Source: Siphonodentalium dalli (lineage: Eukaryota; Mollusca; Scaphopoda; Gadilida; Siphonodentaliidae). Taken from it: a stretch of DNA of 64,000 nucleotides. Position numbers and translations under genes: made by a program. Numbering within the stretch: position 1 is the first letter of the stretch; the number at the start of each line of letters is the position of its first letter. Shown in pieces: positions 49,731 to 63,247 of the stretch. The DNA lies in NCBI GenBank assembly GCA_032622095.1, contig CP136064.1:171376310-171440309 (forward strand). Direction: 5' to 3'. The notes beneath the pieces were generated by a model. The model saw only the letters and a list, made by a program, of their open reading frames with translations. It searched no databases and had not been told where the DNA came from.

Positions 49731-50699
49731 ACCGACTTTCCCATGGTTAATTGTATTATCATTTGTTATGTTATTATTATCAGTTTCATATTTCATATCA
49801 TAAAATAGATAAAGAATGATTTTAAACAATGGTTCTGTTATATATGGGGCCGTCTTCGCAAGTTCGCATGGGGCCATGTTCGTATGTGACCAACCTAGCT
49901 GACATACCCCTGTATTCGTCTAGATTACATGTGCCGGTTTATACACATATACAACATGAAGGAGACGAAATTATTAGATGATACTCTTGCTCTAGTGTGC
50001 ATATTGTAACTCCAGAACAATTGTTGGTTTCAATATCTCTGACCACAATGTTTGGCTGACTCTGGAAGTTCATAATTTCCAATTGAAGAACACACCCATT
50101 TTCAGGTTACGCTAAATTCAAATTTGGGCAAGCCTGGTCACACCGACCAATCGTTTCTGCGCTGTGGTGGGTGTATGTCCGCTGTGTTGGAGTGTACAGG
50201 TGCTGTGGCGGTCAAATCCCATTTTTTTCGAGCGACCGAGACAGCTGACCGAGATGCAAAAAGTCAGTAATATCTACATCCATGGACAGATAATTATCAT
50301 ATTTATTACAATAAACAGTCCACAGCCCTGTAGGGTCATATTAGTGCCAACAGATGCACGCTTCTTTGCCCCTCCCTTAGTTTCTATGTCTGTGAAAAAC
50401 GCTACACAAAATGCCTGGGTATGGTTTCTGAACATTGTCTCCCATTGAAAACAGTCTGATTTTAACACAATGATAACACGTTAACACCCTACTGATGAGC
50501 TTCATGTGAGCTACAATAATTCATGAACGTATCCATATTGGCCAAGTGTCATAAGAGCCAATAATAGTCGAGAAAACAGCGATATAAGGAGACCACTAGT
50601 CACACAAAAATGCATAAAAGTGCAAACGCTGCTGTAAAGTAGATGACAACAATGTTGTGGAAAACACAGTTATACAATTAGATGAGACCATATGGAATT

Positions 50700-50919
50700 A
50701 TTAACACTTGATTTTAGAGTTATCTATCTTTATCTGCAAGACCGTCCGTTTGACCGGCAAGTTCTGTCCCACAAACAATAGAAATCGCAAACTTCAAACA
50801 TCGATATCTAATAACTCTGAGCTTTCATGGGTGAGTTCCTCGACTCGAATCAAATATTTTGTTACCCCCCGAACCCAAAGAAATAGTAATTTAGGAGCGT
50901 CTGATCGGATTGAGTACCT
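50700..50919 (+). mobile_element. AGGTACTCAATCC MITE, right half only
   Basis: Matches the right half of 28689-29169 and ends GATTGAGTACCT before TTAA (50920-50923). Confidence 0.8.
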
Positions 50920-51589
50920 TTAAGCAAATCCGAGTCCGGGGGAAGGGTCACTATCAATTCATAACTCAAAGTTTCAGTATTATGCTCATGCAGAAGACAT
51001 ATTTAGGACCAGTTAAGTTAACCATAACATACATTCTAAATACCGGTCAGTGTATCCAGTGAAAGGAGTTCAAATCGGGTCAAATGATGTCAAAGGCGGT
51101 AACGCTTCAAAATGTATTTTTTGACACATGCAGTGTCTCAAACCCACACCAATTATTATGGCCAATTATAATTGTGGTCACATTGGGTTATTGGTGGCTT
51201 TGTTTGTATGCTGATTGACCTTATATATGATTCTATGTCCCCACCGACATGCCAATGTCAACCTGCATGACTAATTGCATAATTATCAGATCTATGATAC
51301 AGTCTGCAGCTCGTAATAATGCATTTAAATGGTTTAATTAATACTGAAATCCAAGATAGCTGACGGTGACCTTTTTTTGGTTTTTTTTGTTTGGGCCTAT
51401 TCACCCCAAAACATGTCGTTCCCATCTGCCTGCAACTGTCAACCTCCAATTAAGTCAAATTTTATAACGATCGGACCTAATGGTAATGGATCAAATTTTG
51501 AAACTCAAGATGTTTTTTCCGAATAACCCAAAAATGACTCGTTTCCCATCTACTTGCCAATATCATCATCCTTGAACAATATGTCATGT

Positions 51590-51753
51590 GATTATATATA
51601 AATAACAAGTTTTGGAAAATTTGATACCATAATTGACAGCAGTTAGCATTATTTCGTTGCAATTCATCGATTCTGATAACTAAAGTGTAATTTGAAGAAT
51701 TGTTGTTGTTGTATCTTGATGATATGGGGACCGCCTGATCGGATTGAGTACCT
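51590..51753 (-). mobile_element. AGGTACTCAATCC MITE, left half, inverted
   Basis: Reverse complement of the left half of the family; ends at TTAA (51754-51757). Confidence 0.8.
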
Positions 51754-53084
51754 TTAAGCCAATAATGTACGCAATCTCCTGAGCAGTCACTTGCCACTTC
51801 ACACAGCCTCTATATAGTCATGATACAGTAAATATAACGACAATATATGGGGATAGTGATTGGAATGGCAATGTTTTAAGCAAACACATGTAGAATCACT
51901 TAGAAATTACCATGCCTCTCTCACTTAGGCACCACAATGTAAATACTTTTATGCATTTTTGTGTGACTAGTGGTCCCCTTAGATCGCTGTTTTCTTGACT
52001 ATTAGTGGCTCTTATGACAGTTGGCCAATATGGATACGTTCATGAATTATTGTAGCTCACATGGGGCTAATCAGTAGGGTGTTAATATGTTATCAATGTG
52101 TTAAAATCAGACTGTTATCAGTGGAGACAATGTTCAGAAACCATACCCAGGCATTTTGTGTAGCGTTTTTCACAGACATAGAAACTATATCACCCTACAG
52201 GGCTGTGGACCGTTTATTGTAATAAATATGATAATTACCTGTCCATGTAGATATTACTGACTTTTTGCATCTCGGTCAGATGTCTCGGTCGCTCGCAAAA
52301 ATCGCTATTTGACCGCCACAGCACCAGTACACTCTAATACAGTGGACATACACCCGCCACAGTGCAGAAACGATTGGTCGGTGTGCTGGTGTTCATACTT
52401 GAAAATAGCTGAGTTTTAATGCCATGAAATACTAGGATTTGTCAGAAATTGCAGCTTATATTCTAACCGACAAACAGCCACTCCTCAGATTTGTTCTTCA
52501 TACCTCTTGACACCAGACAGTATAGCATGTAAGAGCCATTCAGATCTTTCATTGTACCCCATAGATTATTGTGGAAATTGATCTTACACATGTATGGGAG
52601 TTATCTAGCGTATGTGCACTTGACAGAGATTCATGTAGCATTGTTTACCTAGACATCACTTTATTTTGTGTGGTCATACATTTTGTGTCCACTTGATGGT
52701 GCATGAATTCCAAGTGTGCAGATATAAATATATATTGAAAAAAATTAGTTTGACTACTAACTAAGGTCGTTAAGGAGGCTGGTACGATGTATACATGTAT
52801 TGTGTAATCTGGTGATATGTGGGCAAACAAATTTACAACTACATGTATTAATTATTTAATATTTGTTTGTATAATATACAATGTTCTGTATTCCTAGCAG
52901 GTTGCTTACGGAACCTTAGTTAGTGTATATCAATACAGTTAATATATGTGAGGACACACCATAAGTGATGCACACCCCAGTGTTTGTTAAATGTCACCCA
53001 GGCCGACCTGGCTATGAATCTGCCAAGATAATTAATAATCAATGCATTACGCATCAGTTGTTCAAAATCTCGATTGACTCTAAA

Positions 53085-53465
53085 CAGAACGCCCCTCAAT
53101 TACTATTTATTTTACTTCGGGGGTAAAAAATATTTTATCAAAGCTCAGAGTTATTAGATATCAATTTTTAAAATCTATTATTTTTCACTGCTAGTGGCCC
53201 AGCAAAAAGTCGACGAGCCGATGGTCTTGGACCAACTTGCAGATGAAGATGGATAACTCTAAAATCAAGAGGCTTTCTGTTGATATTAAGGCCAAATTTC
53301 ATCGAACAATATGTTGATTAATAACACGATTCGGGCAATTTTATACTATAGTTGACTGTGGTATGCATTATTTTTGGGCAATTGATTCTGATAGCTGAAG
53401 CAGCATTTAAAAAAATGTTGTTGGAATCTGATTATATGGGGACCATCGAATCGGATTGAATACTT
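53085..53465 (-). mobile_element. AGGTACTCAATCC MITE, diverged full copy
   Basis: Reverse orientation; right end GAATCGGATTGAATACT before TTAA (53466-53469). Confidence 0.8.
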
Positions 53466-53910
53466 TTAACTGTGGCCTTGATAAGAGGTCTCTTATGATA
53501 ATGAGGAGGTGGGCAAATAATTAATAATTTCATGACTGGAGCTTCCTAAAATTTTGTGAAACACTGTGCCAATGCATTCTCTTATATATGGGTCCATTGG
53601 GAATCTCCCATGTGAAAGTGTTACTGGACATAGGTCTATCCCACAATGATATTTTGTTTGAGAAAAACAAAACTTATGATTTTATTATGGGCGAAATTAC
53701 ACCCATCTTCTGAATTGCGAGAGCAAATAAGTGTTCTTGATGTGTTTTCCTCATGGGAGGGACTGAACTTTTAGTTCTACACTGTGACTCAATACAGACT
53801 ACAGGTCTGGGAAATGAGAAAATTCAGCTACAATATTAGCTATAATCAGCTACATGTATCCTAGCTGGATTCAGCTATTGCCTATTATACTCTCTAGCTG
53901 GTCAGTTTTA

Positions 53911-54202
53911 TACGGTGGCTGGTTTAGGACATGGTAAAAAAAAAGCCCGCACGTTCGAATGTGCGAGCCCTTACGTTCGAACTTGCGAGCCCTTACGTTC
54001 GAACATGTGAGCCCTTGCGTTCGAACGTGCGAGCTCTTACGTTTGAACATGTGAGCCCTTACGTTTGAACGTGCGAGCCCTTGCAATACATGCTTCGATC
54101 AAACGCTTCGTTCGAACGTAAGAGCTCTTGGGTTCGAACGTAAGGGCTCGCACGTTCGAACGTAAGAGCTTTTTTTTACCATGTCCTAAACCAGCCACCG
54201 TA
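53911..54202. mobile_element. 292-bp element filled with a 22-bp minisatellite
   Basis: GTTTTA at 53905-53910 and 54203-54208 flanks exact inverted ends TACGGTGGCTGGTTTAGGAC, continuing through 'atggtaaaaaaa'. Inside are about six units of gcccttacgttcgaacgtgcga in one sense (from 53943), then about two in the other sense. Confidence 0.9.
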
Positions 54203-54339
54203 GTTTTATGCTGCAACACAACAAATATGGAAAATGTGCCTAAAAAAATTAGCTTCCAATGTCATCAACGAGTTGTGAGTCAGAAAGTTTGGATGAAGTA
54301 TATAGCTCTTGCGACGTAAGCCGACGTTACCCCCACTAC

Positions 54340-54720
54340 CTAGATGGAAGCCATCAAATATTTCTGAAATTTGATAAAAAAAACAAAAACATGGGAGCTA
54401 TCGAATTTGAAAAAAAATTGATGAATTGGATTTTACTCTTTGCATGACTAAATACTTTGCTACACCTTGCAGACCACATCCCTCATCCGATCATCACCAA
54501 ACTTCATAAAGATTTTTGGGGTGACCTCCAGATGGGAACCATGAAATTTTTCCAAATTTCATTGAAAAACATGGCCACCAGTGGCCATCTTGGATATTAC
54601 TCTTTGTACTCTCTGCAGCCCGCATTTATTGGAGAATTGATTTGAAAATTTACAGGCTTGTTTAGAGTCACCTCTAGATGTAATGAGAGCTATCAAATCT
54701 TGGATTTGACTTTTTATATA
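54340..54720 (+). repeat. 162-base tandem repeat family, second locus
   Basis: Units recognised by 'agatgggaaccatgaaattt' and 'aaaaacatggccaccag'; two to three units. Confidence 0.7.
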
Positions 54721-54829
54721 TCTCTTCATGTTCACATCTAGTACTACATAGACATTTCAACAAAATTACCCCCCCCCCTTTTTATGTGTACCCATACCAT
54801 GTATGGTACACATAATGCCGACGTCCGGA

Positions 54830-54895
54830 TCAACCATCCGTCGTTCGTCCGTCCGTCTGTCTGTCCGTCCGTCTGTCCGTCTGTCCGTAGACACT
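54830..54895 (+). repeat. GTCC/GTCT tetranucleotide tract
   Basis: 'gtccgtccgtctgtctgtcc' and variants over about 60 bases. Confidence 0.9.
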
Positions 54896-55481
54896 TGCTA
54901 TCCGATTCATTTACTTGAATATTTTTTATCGGATCTTGTTAAAATTTTATGTGCATGTTTATGATGACACCCTCCTCACCTGTATATTTTTTGGTATCGA
55001 TCGGTTGATCGGTTTAGAAATTATTAACACTTTGCATCCGCACATAGGCATGAGCTATCCGATGCTGTAACCAAAGTATTTTTTGTCCGATTGTTTTCAT
55101 ATTTGATATGTAGGTTTATAATGACACACCCCTCACCTGTAGTTTTTGGTATCGATTGGTTGATCGGTTTAGAAAATAATTAACCCTGCACACAAATGCT
55201 ATCTGATGCATCTAAGTCAAACTGTTTTCTTCTGATATGCCTCATATTTCTTACCTAGGTTTTTCTTAGCACGTTCTTTATCTGTATGGTTTTTGGTATC
55301 GTTTAATTAACCCTTTTCAAACTTATGTTTACTTATAACTCACGCAAGCTGCTATGACTCAAAACATTTTTCATCTGATCTACACCAAATTTGGTACATG
55401 TGGTCCTCACCCCGAAATACAGATCAAGTTCATATTTGGGTTTGATCCGATATATTTTAACAGAGTTACGGCCCCCCGTAA

Positions 55482-55484
<3 letters not shown>

Positions 55485-55534
<50 letters not shown>
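55485..55534 (+). repeat. Poly(C) tract of about 50 bases
   Basis: Uninterrupted C apart from its edges; prone to assembly error. Confidence 0.95.
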
Positions 55535-55535
<1 letters not shown>

Positions 55536-55539
55536 TTGA

Positions 55540-56615
55540 AACATGTTCATGGCATTAATACAAATAGTCCATTGTCCATTTGTAGGATGTTCTAGAGCAT
55601 GGCTGTTTAGAGAATTGTTGTTTACAGAGACACTGTTGTCTTATCTTGAGAAAAAAATTAATCCACACATTAGTTCCATCATTCCATCATATGATGTCAT
55701 TGAAAATGATTAACCCTCTCCTCTCCACACATTATATGTTCATTCTCCTATTCTATGTACAGGTTGATTGTGATCCACTTTTCACTTGCATGTATTTCAT
55801 GATTAAAATTAACCTATTCCATAGACACATGATATCTGATAGGCAGATTTTAAATTTTCTCTTTCGCCTTGGGCCAGGTTCACTAAGAATTTCTATAAGC
55901 CACCAATTGAATATTCATCATTTGAGGAAATATCTTATTTTGAAATTCCCTCTATTGCATTTGGGCTGCAGGATAATAATAATGGTTCTGGTATTCTTGA
56001 AGCTGACTTTAATAAATAATGGTCAAATATTTTTCACCAAATCACTTTTATAATCTCATTCAGGTTTATCGTGACACATTCTTCACGTGTATAGATTTTG
56101 GTATTGATTTGAATAACCCAACATTTAATAATATTTCTGCTGTTACAGACATTGTATCTTTCCAATGATCAGCTTAGAATAAAATTAACCATAGGTATAC
56201 TGTACGCGATCCAATGTTATGACTCTAATATTTTCAATTTGACCCTTCTCATATCTTTCCTTTAGTTATCTGATAATTCTGTATTAAAATATTTTATATC
56301 CAACCATTATCAATCATATTTAATATCAGGGTCTATACACCCCTCACTTATATAGATGTTCAGGTGTTTGTTGGTCTCTAATCTCAATCATCCCATAACT
56401 TTTACTATGCAGCTAACACAACAACATAATCTGTTATGACTCAGGTTCTATTGTAAGAAGTAAATAAATAGAGTTATTATTATGTTAATATTGTAACTAT
56501 TATATCTTTAACAGCTATGGTGCATCTGTCTGACTGTGGTTGGGCATAATTATTTTTATCAATCTATCACACATACATGTATCTCTGTTGGAGTGACCTA
56601 ATAGGTTGAAATCAA
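55540..56615. other. No gene seen
   Basis: AT-rich. A 135-codon frame at 55646-56053 has no protein-like features or splice context. Confidence 0.5.
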
Positions 56616-56990
56616 ATGTCATATCCATGTTCCAATAGCATAATAACTGCCACACTTTGTCTGTTACACACGATCATTATCATTACATTTTATAACAGCT
56701 TCAGTATGAACCACACCAGGCTCACCATACATCATACAATGCACATGATACACACGGTCAGCCCCAGGGTAATTATATATCATAACAGTTCCAGCATAAA
56801 CTATACCAGGGTCATCATACATGCTACACTAGTCACTACATCTGTTTACACACTATCAGATTCAGGGTCATTATATATGATAACAGGATCGGTATAGACT
56901 ACAACAGTCTCATCACACATGTCACAATTTATCTGTTACACACGATTGGGGTCATTACATATAATACGTTCGGTATAGACTATACTAGAT
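56616..56990 (+). repeat. Diverged tandem repeat, units of about 75-100 bases
   Basis: 'tctgttacacacgat', 'gggtcattacatat' and 'cggtatagactat' recur in order four times. Confidence 0.7.
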
Positions 56991-57189
56991 ATATAAGGCC
57001 AAAATAAATAATATGTGGGTTTCCCCTTTCCCGCCCGCCCCATGTCAAACCGCATACCCACTTTCATTTTATTGGTTTTGAGAACAAAAAAAGTGTTCCA
57101 TTTTATCCGACCGTCCAAAATCATAAAATATATCATACTGTTCCAATTCTATCTCAAAATGAACCCAATAAATTGTAAGGAATATTCTC

Positions 57190-58480
57190 TTGTGTGCATT
57201 ACAGTTTTCTGAATGCACATAGTGTGTATGGAATATTAAACACTAATGCACTACTTGGTGATTTGATGGTCGTTATTTTAAAACTATTGTTTCACGACCA
57301 GGCTGTAACCAATAATAACGGAAATGGCTCCAAAGTGATGGAAATGACTAATATCAATATTACGAGAGAAAATTACCATATACTCCTTAACATTTCTGGG
57401 GTAATTTAGAAAGAAGTGAAAAAAAATCTACGTTTGGTTGCCATTTTGGGATATTTTGGTGGCCATATTGTGGGGATGGCTGACAAAATTGGTCTCATTA
57501 TATGTACTTATGTATGGCGAACACCAAACAATTAACGACAACACCATATGTCAAATATTTTTTCTGTAATCGGTGTATAACTAGAGATATGGCCATTCGG
57601 TCACCCCTTTGGCCGCCATCTTGGATTTGACGGCCATTTTGGATTTTTGAAAATAGGTCCATATCAGAAATTGATCAGCTATGGTCCTACTATATATATG
57701 CAAAGTCTGATAATTCTACTCAAAAGTGCATGCCTATGGGCCTTACAATGTATGTTGCAAAATTAGCCCAAAAATAGTAAATTTTAACAAAAATCTAGAT
57801 TTGTTCCATTATGGCGGCCATTTTGGCAGCAATTTTTGTAAAAGTAGATAAATTTATGAACAACAATGCGATACCGATTTTTCATGTCCAGAAGATAATT
57901 ATTGTATACATTACAGAGCTCTTAGTGCACACAGTGTAGTTGGAATAATACTAACGTACTATGTGGGTGATTTGATGGTCATTTTTAAAAACTGTGTATA
58001 CATGGCCCGGTGGTAACCCAGAATACCCATATGATGGCTCCAAATTGATAGGAAATGACTACTGTCAATATTACGAGAAGAAATTACCACATTACCCGTA
58101 AAATGTCTGGGATAATTTAGAAAGAAGTGAAGAATTTAAGAAAAATAGAATTTTTTTTTTAATTTTGGCGGCCATTTTGGGATATTTTGGTGGCCATTTT
58201 GGGTGATGGCTAACAAAATTGGTCTCATTATATACGCATATGTACGGCGAAAACCAAACAATTAACTACACCATCATATGTCAAATATGTTTTCTGTATT
58301 CGGTGTATAACTAGACACTGCGAAATGTTTTGACCCCTTTGGCGGCCATCTTGGATTTGGCGGCCATTTTGAATTTTTGAAATTAGGTCCATGTCAGAAA
58401 TTGATCTATATATGTCCATAATGATATGTGAGAAGTTTCATGCTTCTACTCAAAAGTGCATGATTTTTTTCTTAACCGCT
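57190..58480 (+). repeat. Tandem duplication, period 711
   Basis: 'taatttagaaagaagtgaa' at 57402 and 58113. Homology covers both copies, including 'ggcggccatcttggattt' and 'ctcaaaagtgcatg'. Confidence 0.88.
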
Positions 58481-58839
58481 CTACTATTTAGTTGTTGGTC
58501 GGACAGATTATGGGCTTATGGGCAAAAAACTCAACAAGCGCAATCTTCGATGCACAGCCCTTACTTTTGGGTTGCCAGAATGATAAATTGAGCAGTAGTT
58601 GAAATAAAATATTCATGAATATTCATTAACCAACCAAAGAAAATCATTTTTTTTATGGGGACGAGTGGCTGATGACCTTTTATTTATACATAAATACATC
58701 GGTGTGTGTCTCATTTATCCAGATTTGTCTGAAATTTTAATCAGTATAAAATTTATTCCTTCCTATTATATCCCCACCATTGAAAATGAATCCTACTGCA
58801 CTTGTATTATCTTTTCGCCTGTCTGTCTTCTGCTAATAT

Positions 58840-58909
58840 TGCCTCCAGATGAATAATAGACCATTCAGCCTTATAACTGAATGGGAGAATCCATTTAATG
58901 AAGAAAGGG
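58840..58909 (-). mobile_element. Partial PB-d MITE end
   Basis: Ends 'aatccatttaatgaagaaaggg' before TTAA (58910-58913), inverted relative to 12241. Confidence 0.55.
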
Positions 58910-59268
58910 TTAATAAACGAATAATTTATATGAGCTGGATGGTTGCCTGCTCCGTGAGGAACTAAAGGTACATTAGGTTTATGCCACAAATACTATGTGT
59001 TTAACATTCATGATTGTGACATTTTATCAGATACGGCACTAACAAATGTCATACTAGTATCTCAATTGATTTCTGTATGCATAGCCCTAATCACTGGGAT
59101 AATCAGTCCCCAGATGTTACAAATGCCATGTATTTGGCATCTTATTCTGCATATAGATGATGTTTGCTGGTTTATAGTCCAGTGTAAACAAATGATAGAT
59201 TCTCATCCCCTCCCGACTCTATTTTGGGATTGTAATACAACAATTAAGGGGTTTCCACACATAACCTA

Positions 59269-59412
59269 CAGTAATGCTCTAATTAATCGACTCCTTAACC
59301 ACAGCAGAATTATGGGTAACTTTTCAGGATTTAGCCATATTTCCGACTAAATCCTGAAAAGTTACCCATAATTCCGCTGTGGTTAAGGAGTCGATTAATT
59401 AGAGCATCACTG
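59269..59412. mobile_element. pogo-like MITE, copy at 59.3 kb (144 bp)
   Basis: TA-flanked, CAGTAATGCTCTAATTAATC ends. It is a nearly perfect hairpin without the usual central loop. Confidence 0.88.
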
Positions 59413-60099
59413 TATCTCCGGATGATGGAAAATTTAGATCAGGGACCAGCCTTTGGGAGAATTCACTATTCCATGTTTGTGTATTATGGAGGAGTGGCCT
59501 GTTATCTAGGAAAAGTTATTCATTATACCCCCCACAACTCTTTGTGGGGGGGGGGGGGTGTGGGCATACTGGAATCAGCTTATCTGTCCATCCGTCTGTC
59601 GAGCCGTCCATCCGTCCATGGACGCAATTTTATCAAATTTTTAAAACTTGGCACAGGTATTTAGTACAATGGGAACCTGTGCACCTATGATTATGAGGTC
59701 TGTTTGACTTTTTTTGGTGGATTTACCCCCTTTTTCGACTTACATAATTTTCAATACAGGGGTATACTTTGTCCGAGCTTTTAATCCTATATTCTGTAGT
59801 CAAATTTTTTAAACTTGGCACAGTTATTTATGACCATGGGAACCTGTGCACCTGTAACTTTCTTTTGTGGAGTTATCCCCCTTTTTCAATATGGGGGGTA
59901 TACCTTAGTCCCACCTGGGACAGACCCATCTCTAGTTTCCATTCAGTTTGTATACTTGCTGAGAACACTCTTTCCAAAATTTCCCCTAAAAATATGATAA
60001 AAGTCATCTTTTTGATATTTTTAGCTCAACTTGAAAAGTCAAGTTTGAGCTATTGTCGTGGGTTGGCATCGATCCATGTGTCCGTCACCAATTTCCTTT

Positions 60100-60930
60100 A
60101 GCACACCTTACAGGCCACATCATTCATCCGATCATTAACAAACTTTATGTGGATCTTCGGAGTGACCTCTAAATGGGAGCCATTTATTTCAAAATTAGAT
60201 AAAAAACATGGCCACTGGTCAGCAGCTACATGTATCTTGGATTTCAAATTCTAATCCATTTGCACACTGTGCAGCCCGCATTTATTAGAGAAATGTTATG
60301 AAATTATACAAGCATGTTTATGATCACCTCTAGATGGGAGCTATCGAATTTGAACGATTGTCATTGAAAATCATGGCAGCCGGCACCCATCTTGAATTTT
60401 ACTCTTTTGCATGACTAAATCCTTTGACACACTCTACAGACCACACCCTCATCTGTTCAGCACCAAACTTCATATGGATCTTTGGGATGATCTAATGATG
60501 GGAAACATCAATTATTTCTGAATTTGTTAAAAAACATGGTCGCCAGCAGCCATCCTGGATTTTACTCTTTCATGACTAAATCCTTCGGCATGCCCTAAAG
60601 ACCACATCCCTCATCTGATCATCATCAAACTTTATATGGATCTTCAGGGTGATGTCTAGATGGGAGCCATAAATTTTTCCGAAATTCAATGAAAACATGG
60701 CTGCCAGTGGCCATCTTGAATTTTACTCTTCACATGACTAAATCATGGCACACTCTACAGACCACATCCATCATCCAATTGTCACCAAACTTCATTTTGA
60801 TCTTCGGGGTGACCACTAGATGGGAGCTGTCTAATTTTTTTTATTTTCATTGGAAAACATGGCCATCAGCAGCCATCTTGGATTTTACTTTATATATATC
60901 TCTTTATCTCTTCATGTTGACATCTAGTAT
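60100..60930 (+). repeat. 162-base tandem repeat, about five units
   Basis: Markers 'gatgggag(c)cat' at about 60172, 60332, 60495, 60659 and 60819 give periods of 160-165. Each unit holds 'gaccacatcc(c)tcatccgat', 'aacatggccacca' and 'catcttggattttactcttt'. Confidence 0.85.
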
Positions 60931-61816
60931 TACGTAGACATTTGAACTTTCGGCATTCCTAATGACTCCATTGAGCTACATTGACTCTTGTATATACTCA
61001 TTCCTCAAACATACAACGAGAATGGAATTTATTGGAACGCATTGGCACAGGATTTTAGCAAAATTTCAGGAAGCTCCAGTAATGAAAGTGTTACATTAAG
61101 TAACATTTTACTTAGAATATAACTATTCATTGGTATACTCATACATGTATATTTATAGTTTTCACCCAGACTGTTTACCACCCATATAATATTGTCAAAA
61201 AAATGGCAACCACATGGGGTACTTTCAAGTCAGTCAAAATTTTGTTCATAACATATTTCGAGGGGATCTTAACCTCTTTGCTGCTATGATGTCCGTAACT
61301 ATTACAGATGTAAAAGTGCACGCCGTGTGCTATATGGTCCGTAAGTACTATCGACCTACTTCAGCACACTAGCAGTAGGCCATTATACATAACTGGAACT
61401 CAGAGATTGGTGCATCGGAATAACTGTATATCTCGAAGTTGCAAACAGAATATGATTTTATGTGTCAGTTTTATGGTTCTTGTGATATTCCCGTTATATT
61501 TTTCCACTGGAAAATGGTAATAACATCAACAGCCCAGCACACGACGTCATAACATCATTTAGCAGTTAAGAGGTTAAAGTCATGGTTGAGCACAACCACA
61601 CAAAAACCATGAAGATTGAACCACCATGAAAAAATTTGCATTTACAGTATACAAATATTTGGATTATTGCCTGAGCATACCCTTATATATATACCCTAAT
61701 ATACCCTTATATGTGGTATCATAATATGTCTGAGGTGCGGACAGATTGAATGATTTAATTATATGTCCAGTAGAAAAATTTGAGTAAATTCATCTCGAAA
61801 TATCAAACCTGTCATA

Positions 61817-61975
61817 CAGTAATGCCCTAATTAATCGAATCCATAACCACAGCAGAATTATGGGTAACTTGGAGAGCTTTCCGATGAATGGCAATAAGCC
61901 ATATTTCCGACTAAATCCTGAAAAGTTACCCATAATTCTGCTGTGGTTAAGAAGTCGATTACTTAGGGCATTACT
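61817..61975. mobile_element. pogo-like MITE, copy at 61.8 kb
   Basis: TA-flanked with CAGTAATGCCCTAATTAATC ends. Confidence 0.88.
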
Positions 61976-62244
61976 GTATGTGACTGATAGCACAAAAATC
62001 TACTTGTCACCCAGAAACAGTGACCTATCTGTGACAGATGGGCATGTGCACATTTCGAGCCCTGTGCAATGAGTGGTGGATAAATTAATTTATTGTGGCC
62101 TTAAATTCCATTTACGCCTGTGCTCAGCGAACAGATGATACAGTGAAATGTGGTTATCAACTGTAGTATCTCTGATGCCTTCCTGCATGTTTCTACAGCA
62201 GGATTTACAGTTATTTTAGTTGTAAGTAGAACAAAAGCACAGTA

Positions 62245-62429
62245 CAGTAATGCTCTAATTAATCGACTTCTTAACCACAGCAGAATTATGGGTAACTTTT
62301 CAGGATTTAGTCGGAAATATGGCCGAGAGCTTTCCGATGAATGGCAACAAGCCATATTTCCGACTAAATCCTGAAAAGTTACCCATAATTCTGCTGTGGT
62401 TAAGAAGTCGATTAATTAGAGCATTACTG
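62245..62429. mobile_element. pogo-like MITE, copy at 62.2 kb
   Basis: TA-flanked with CAGTAATGCTCTAATTAATC ends; long arms meeting near 'cgagagctttccg'. Confidence 0.88.
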
Positions 62430-62649
62430 TATGTCATTAGCTAATTTTAAAATGAAGTGAAACACTCTGCTGTTTAAATGTGCAAAATAAATAAATTTAC
62501 TAACGCAGGTAATTTTCGTAAAAGATTTATCTATAAAAGGTTTTCCAAATGATAATACTTTTTGCCAAATTTTTGTTCAAGTTGCCAACTGTTGGATCAA
62601 AATTAATGTCTTACTGATACACTGGTTCTTATACTTTGGCAAATACTTA

Positions 62650-62868
62650 CAGCAATGCCCTAAGTATATGACCCTTTAACCGCAGCAGAGTTATGGAAAA
62701 AATTTCAGGATTATGTTGGAAATACTGGAATGGCTTGTTGCTATTCATCGGAAAGCTCTCACCAAGAGCTTTCCGATGAATGGCAACAAGCCATATTTCC
62801 GATTAAATCCTGAAAAGTTACCCATAATTCTTCTGTGGTTAAGGAGTCGATTATTTAGGGCATTACTG
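62650..62868. mobile_element. pogo-like MITE, copy at 62.7 kb
   Basis: TA-flanked, left end diverged (CAGCAATGCCCTAAGTATAT), right end CAGTAATGCCCTAAATAATC; centre 'gaaagctctcaccaagagct'. Confidence 0.85.
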
Positions 62869-63247
62869 TATTCCAAGATTTATATTACCATTTTAGATTT
62901 GCGCTGACGTGCTGGGGCAGGCCTCAGCTCACAAGGCGACTCAGGCGAGATTTTCGCTGGGCTGGGCTTTTTAATTCTTCAATAATCTGGTACTTCCAGA
63001 GAGATTACTCCTAAAATCACCTTTACACCTAAAATCACCTTTACACCAAGTGGCACACTCACCTTATAAGTTCATACCCCAGGGCTTACAATCCATTGGA
63101 AGTCAGGAGAATCAAATTTGTTCTGACTTTTTGATAGCTAAGAATTAAAATATCTGTGCACAATATCTTCCAAAGGCAGATCCCGAGGGCCACAAGCTCG
63201 AGCAGAGGGTGGTCATCCCCCAGAACAGTTTTAAATATTAAAATTAA

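Larger units (their letters stand above)
50140..52385. mobile_element. Long inverted repeat, arms of about 450-490 bases
   Basis: The left arm 50140-50625 (starts ACACCGACCAATCGTTTCTG) is matched inverted by 51943-52385. The 1.3-kb spacer holds two pieces of the AGGTACTCAATCC MITE and otherwise no recognisable sequence. Confidence 0.88.
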
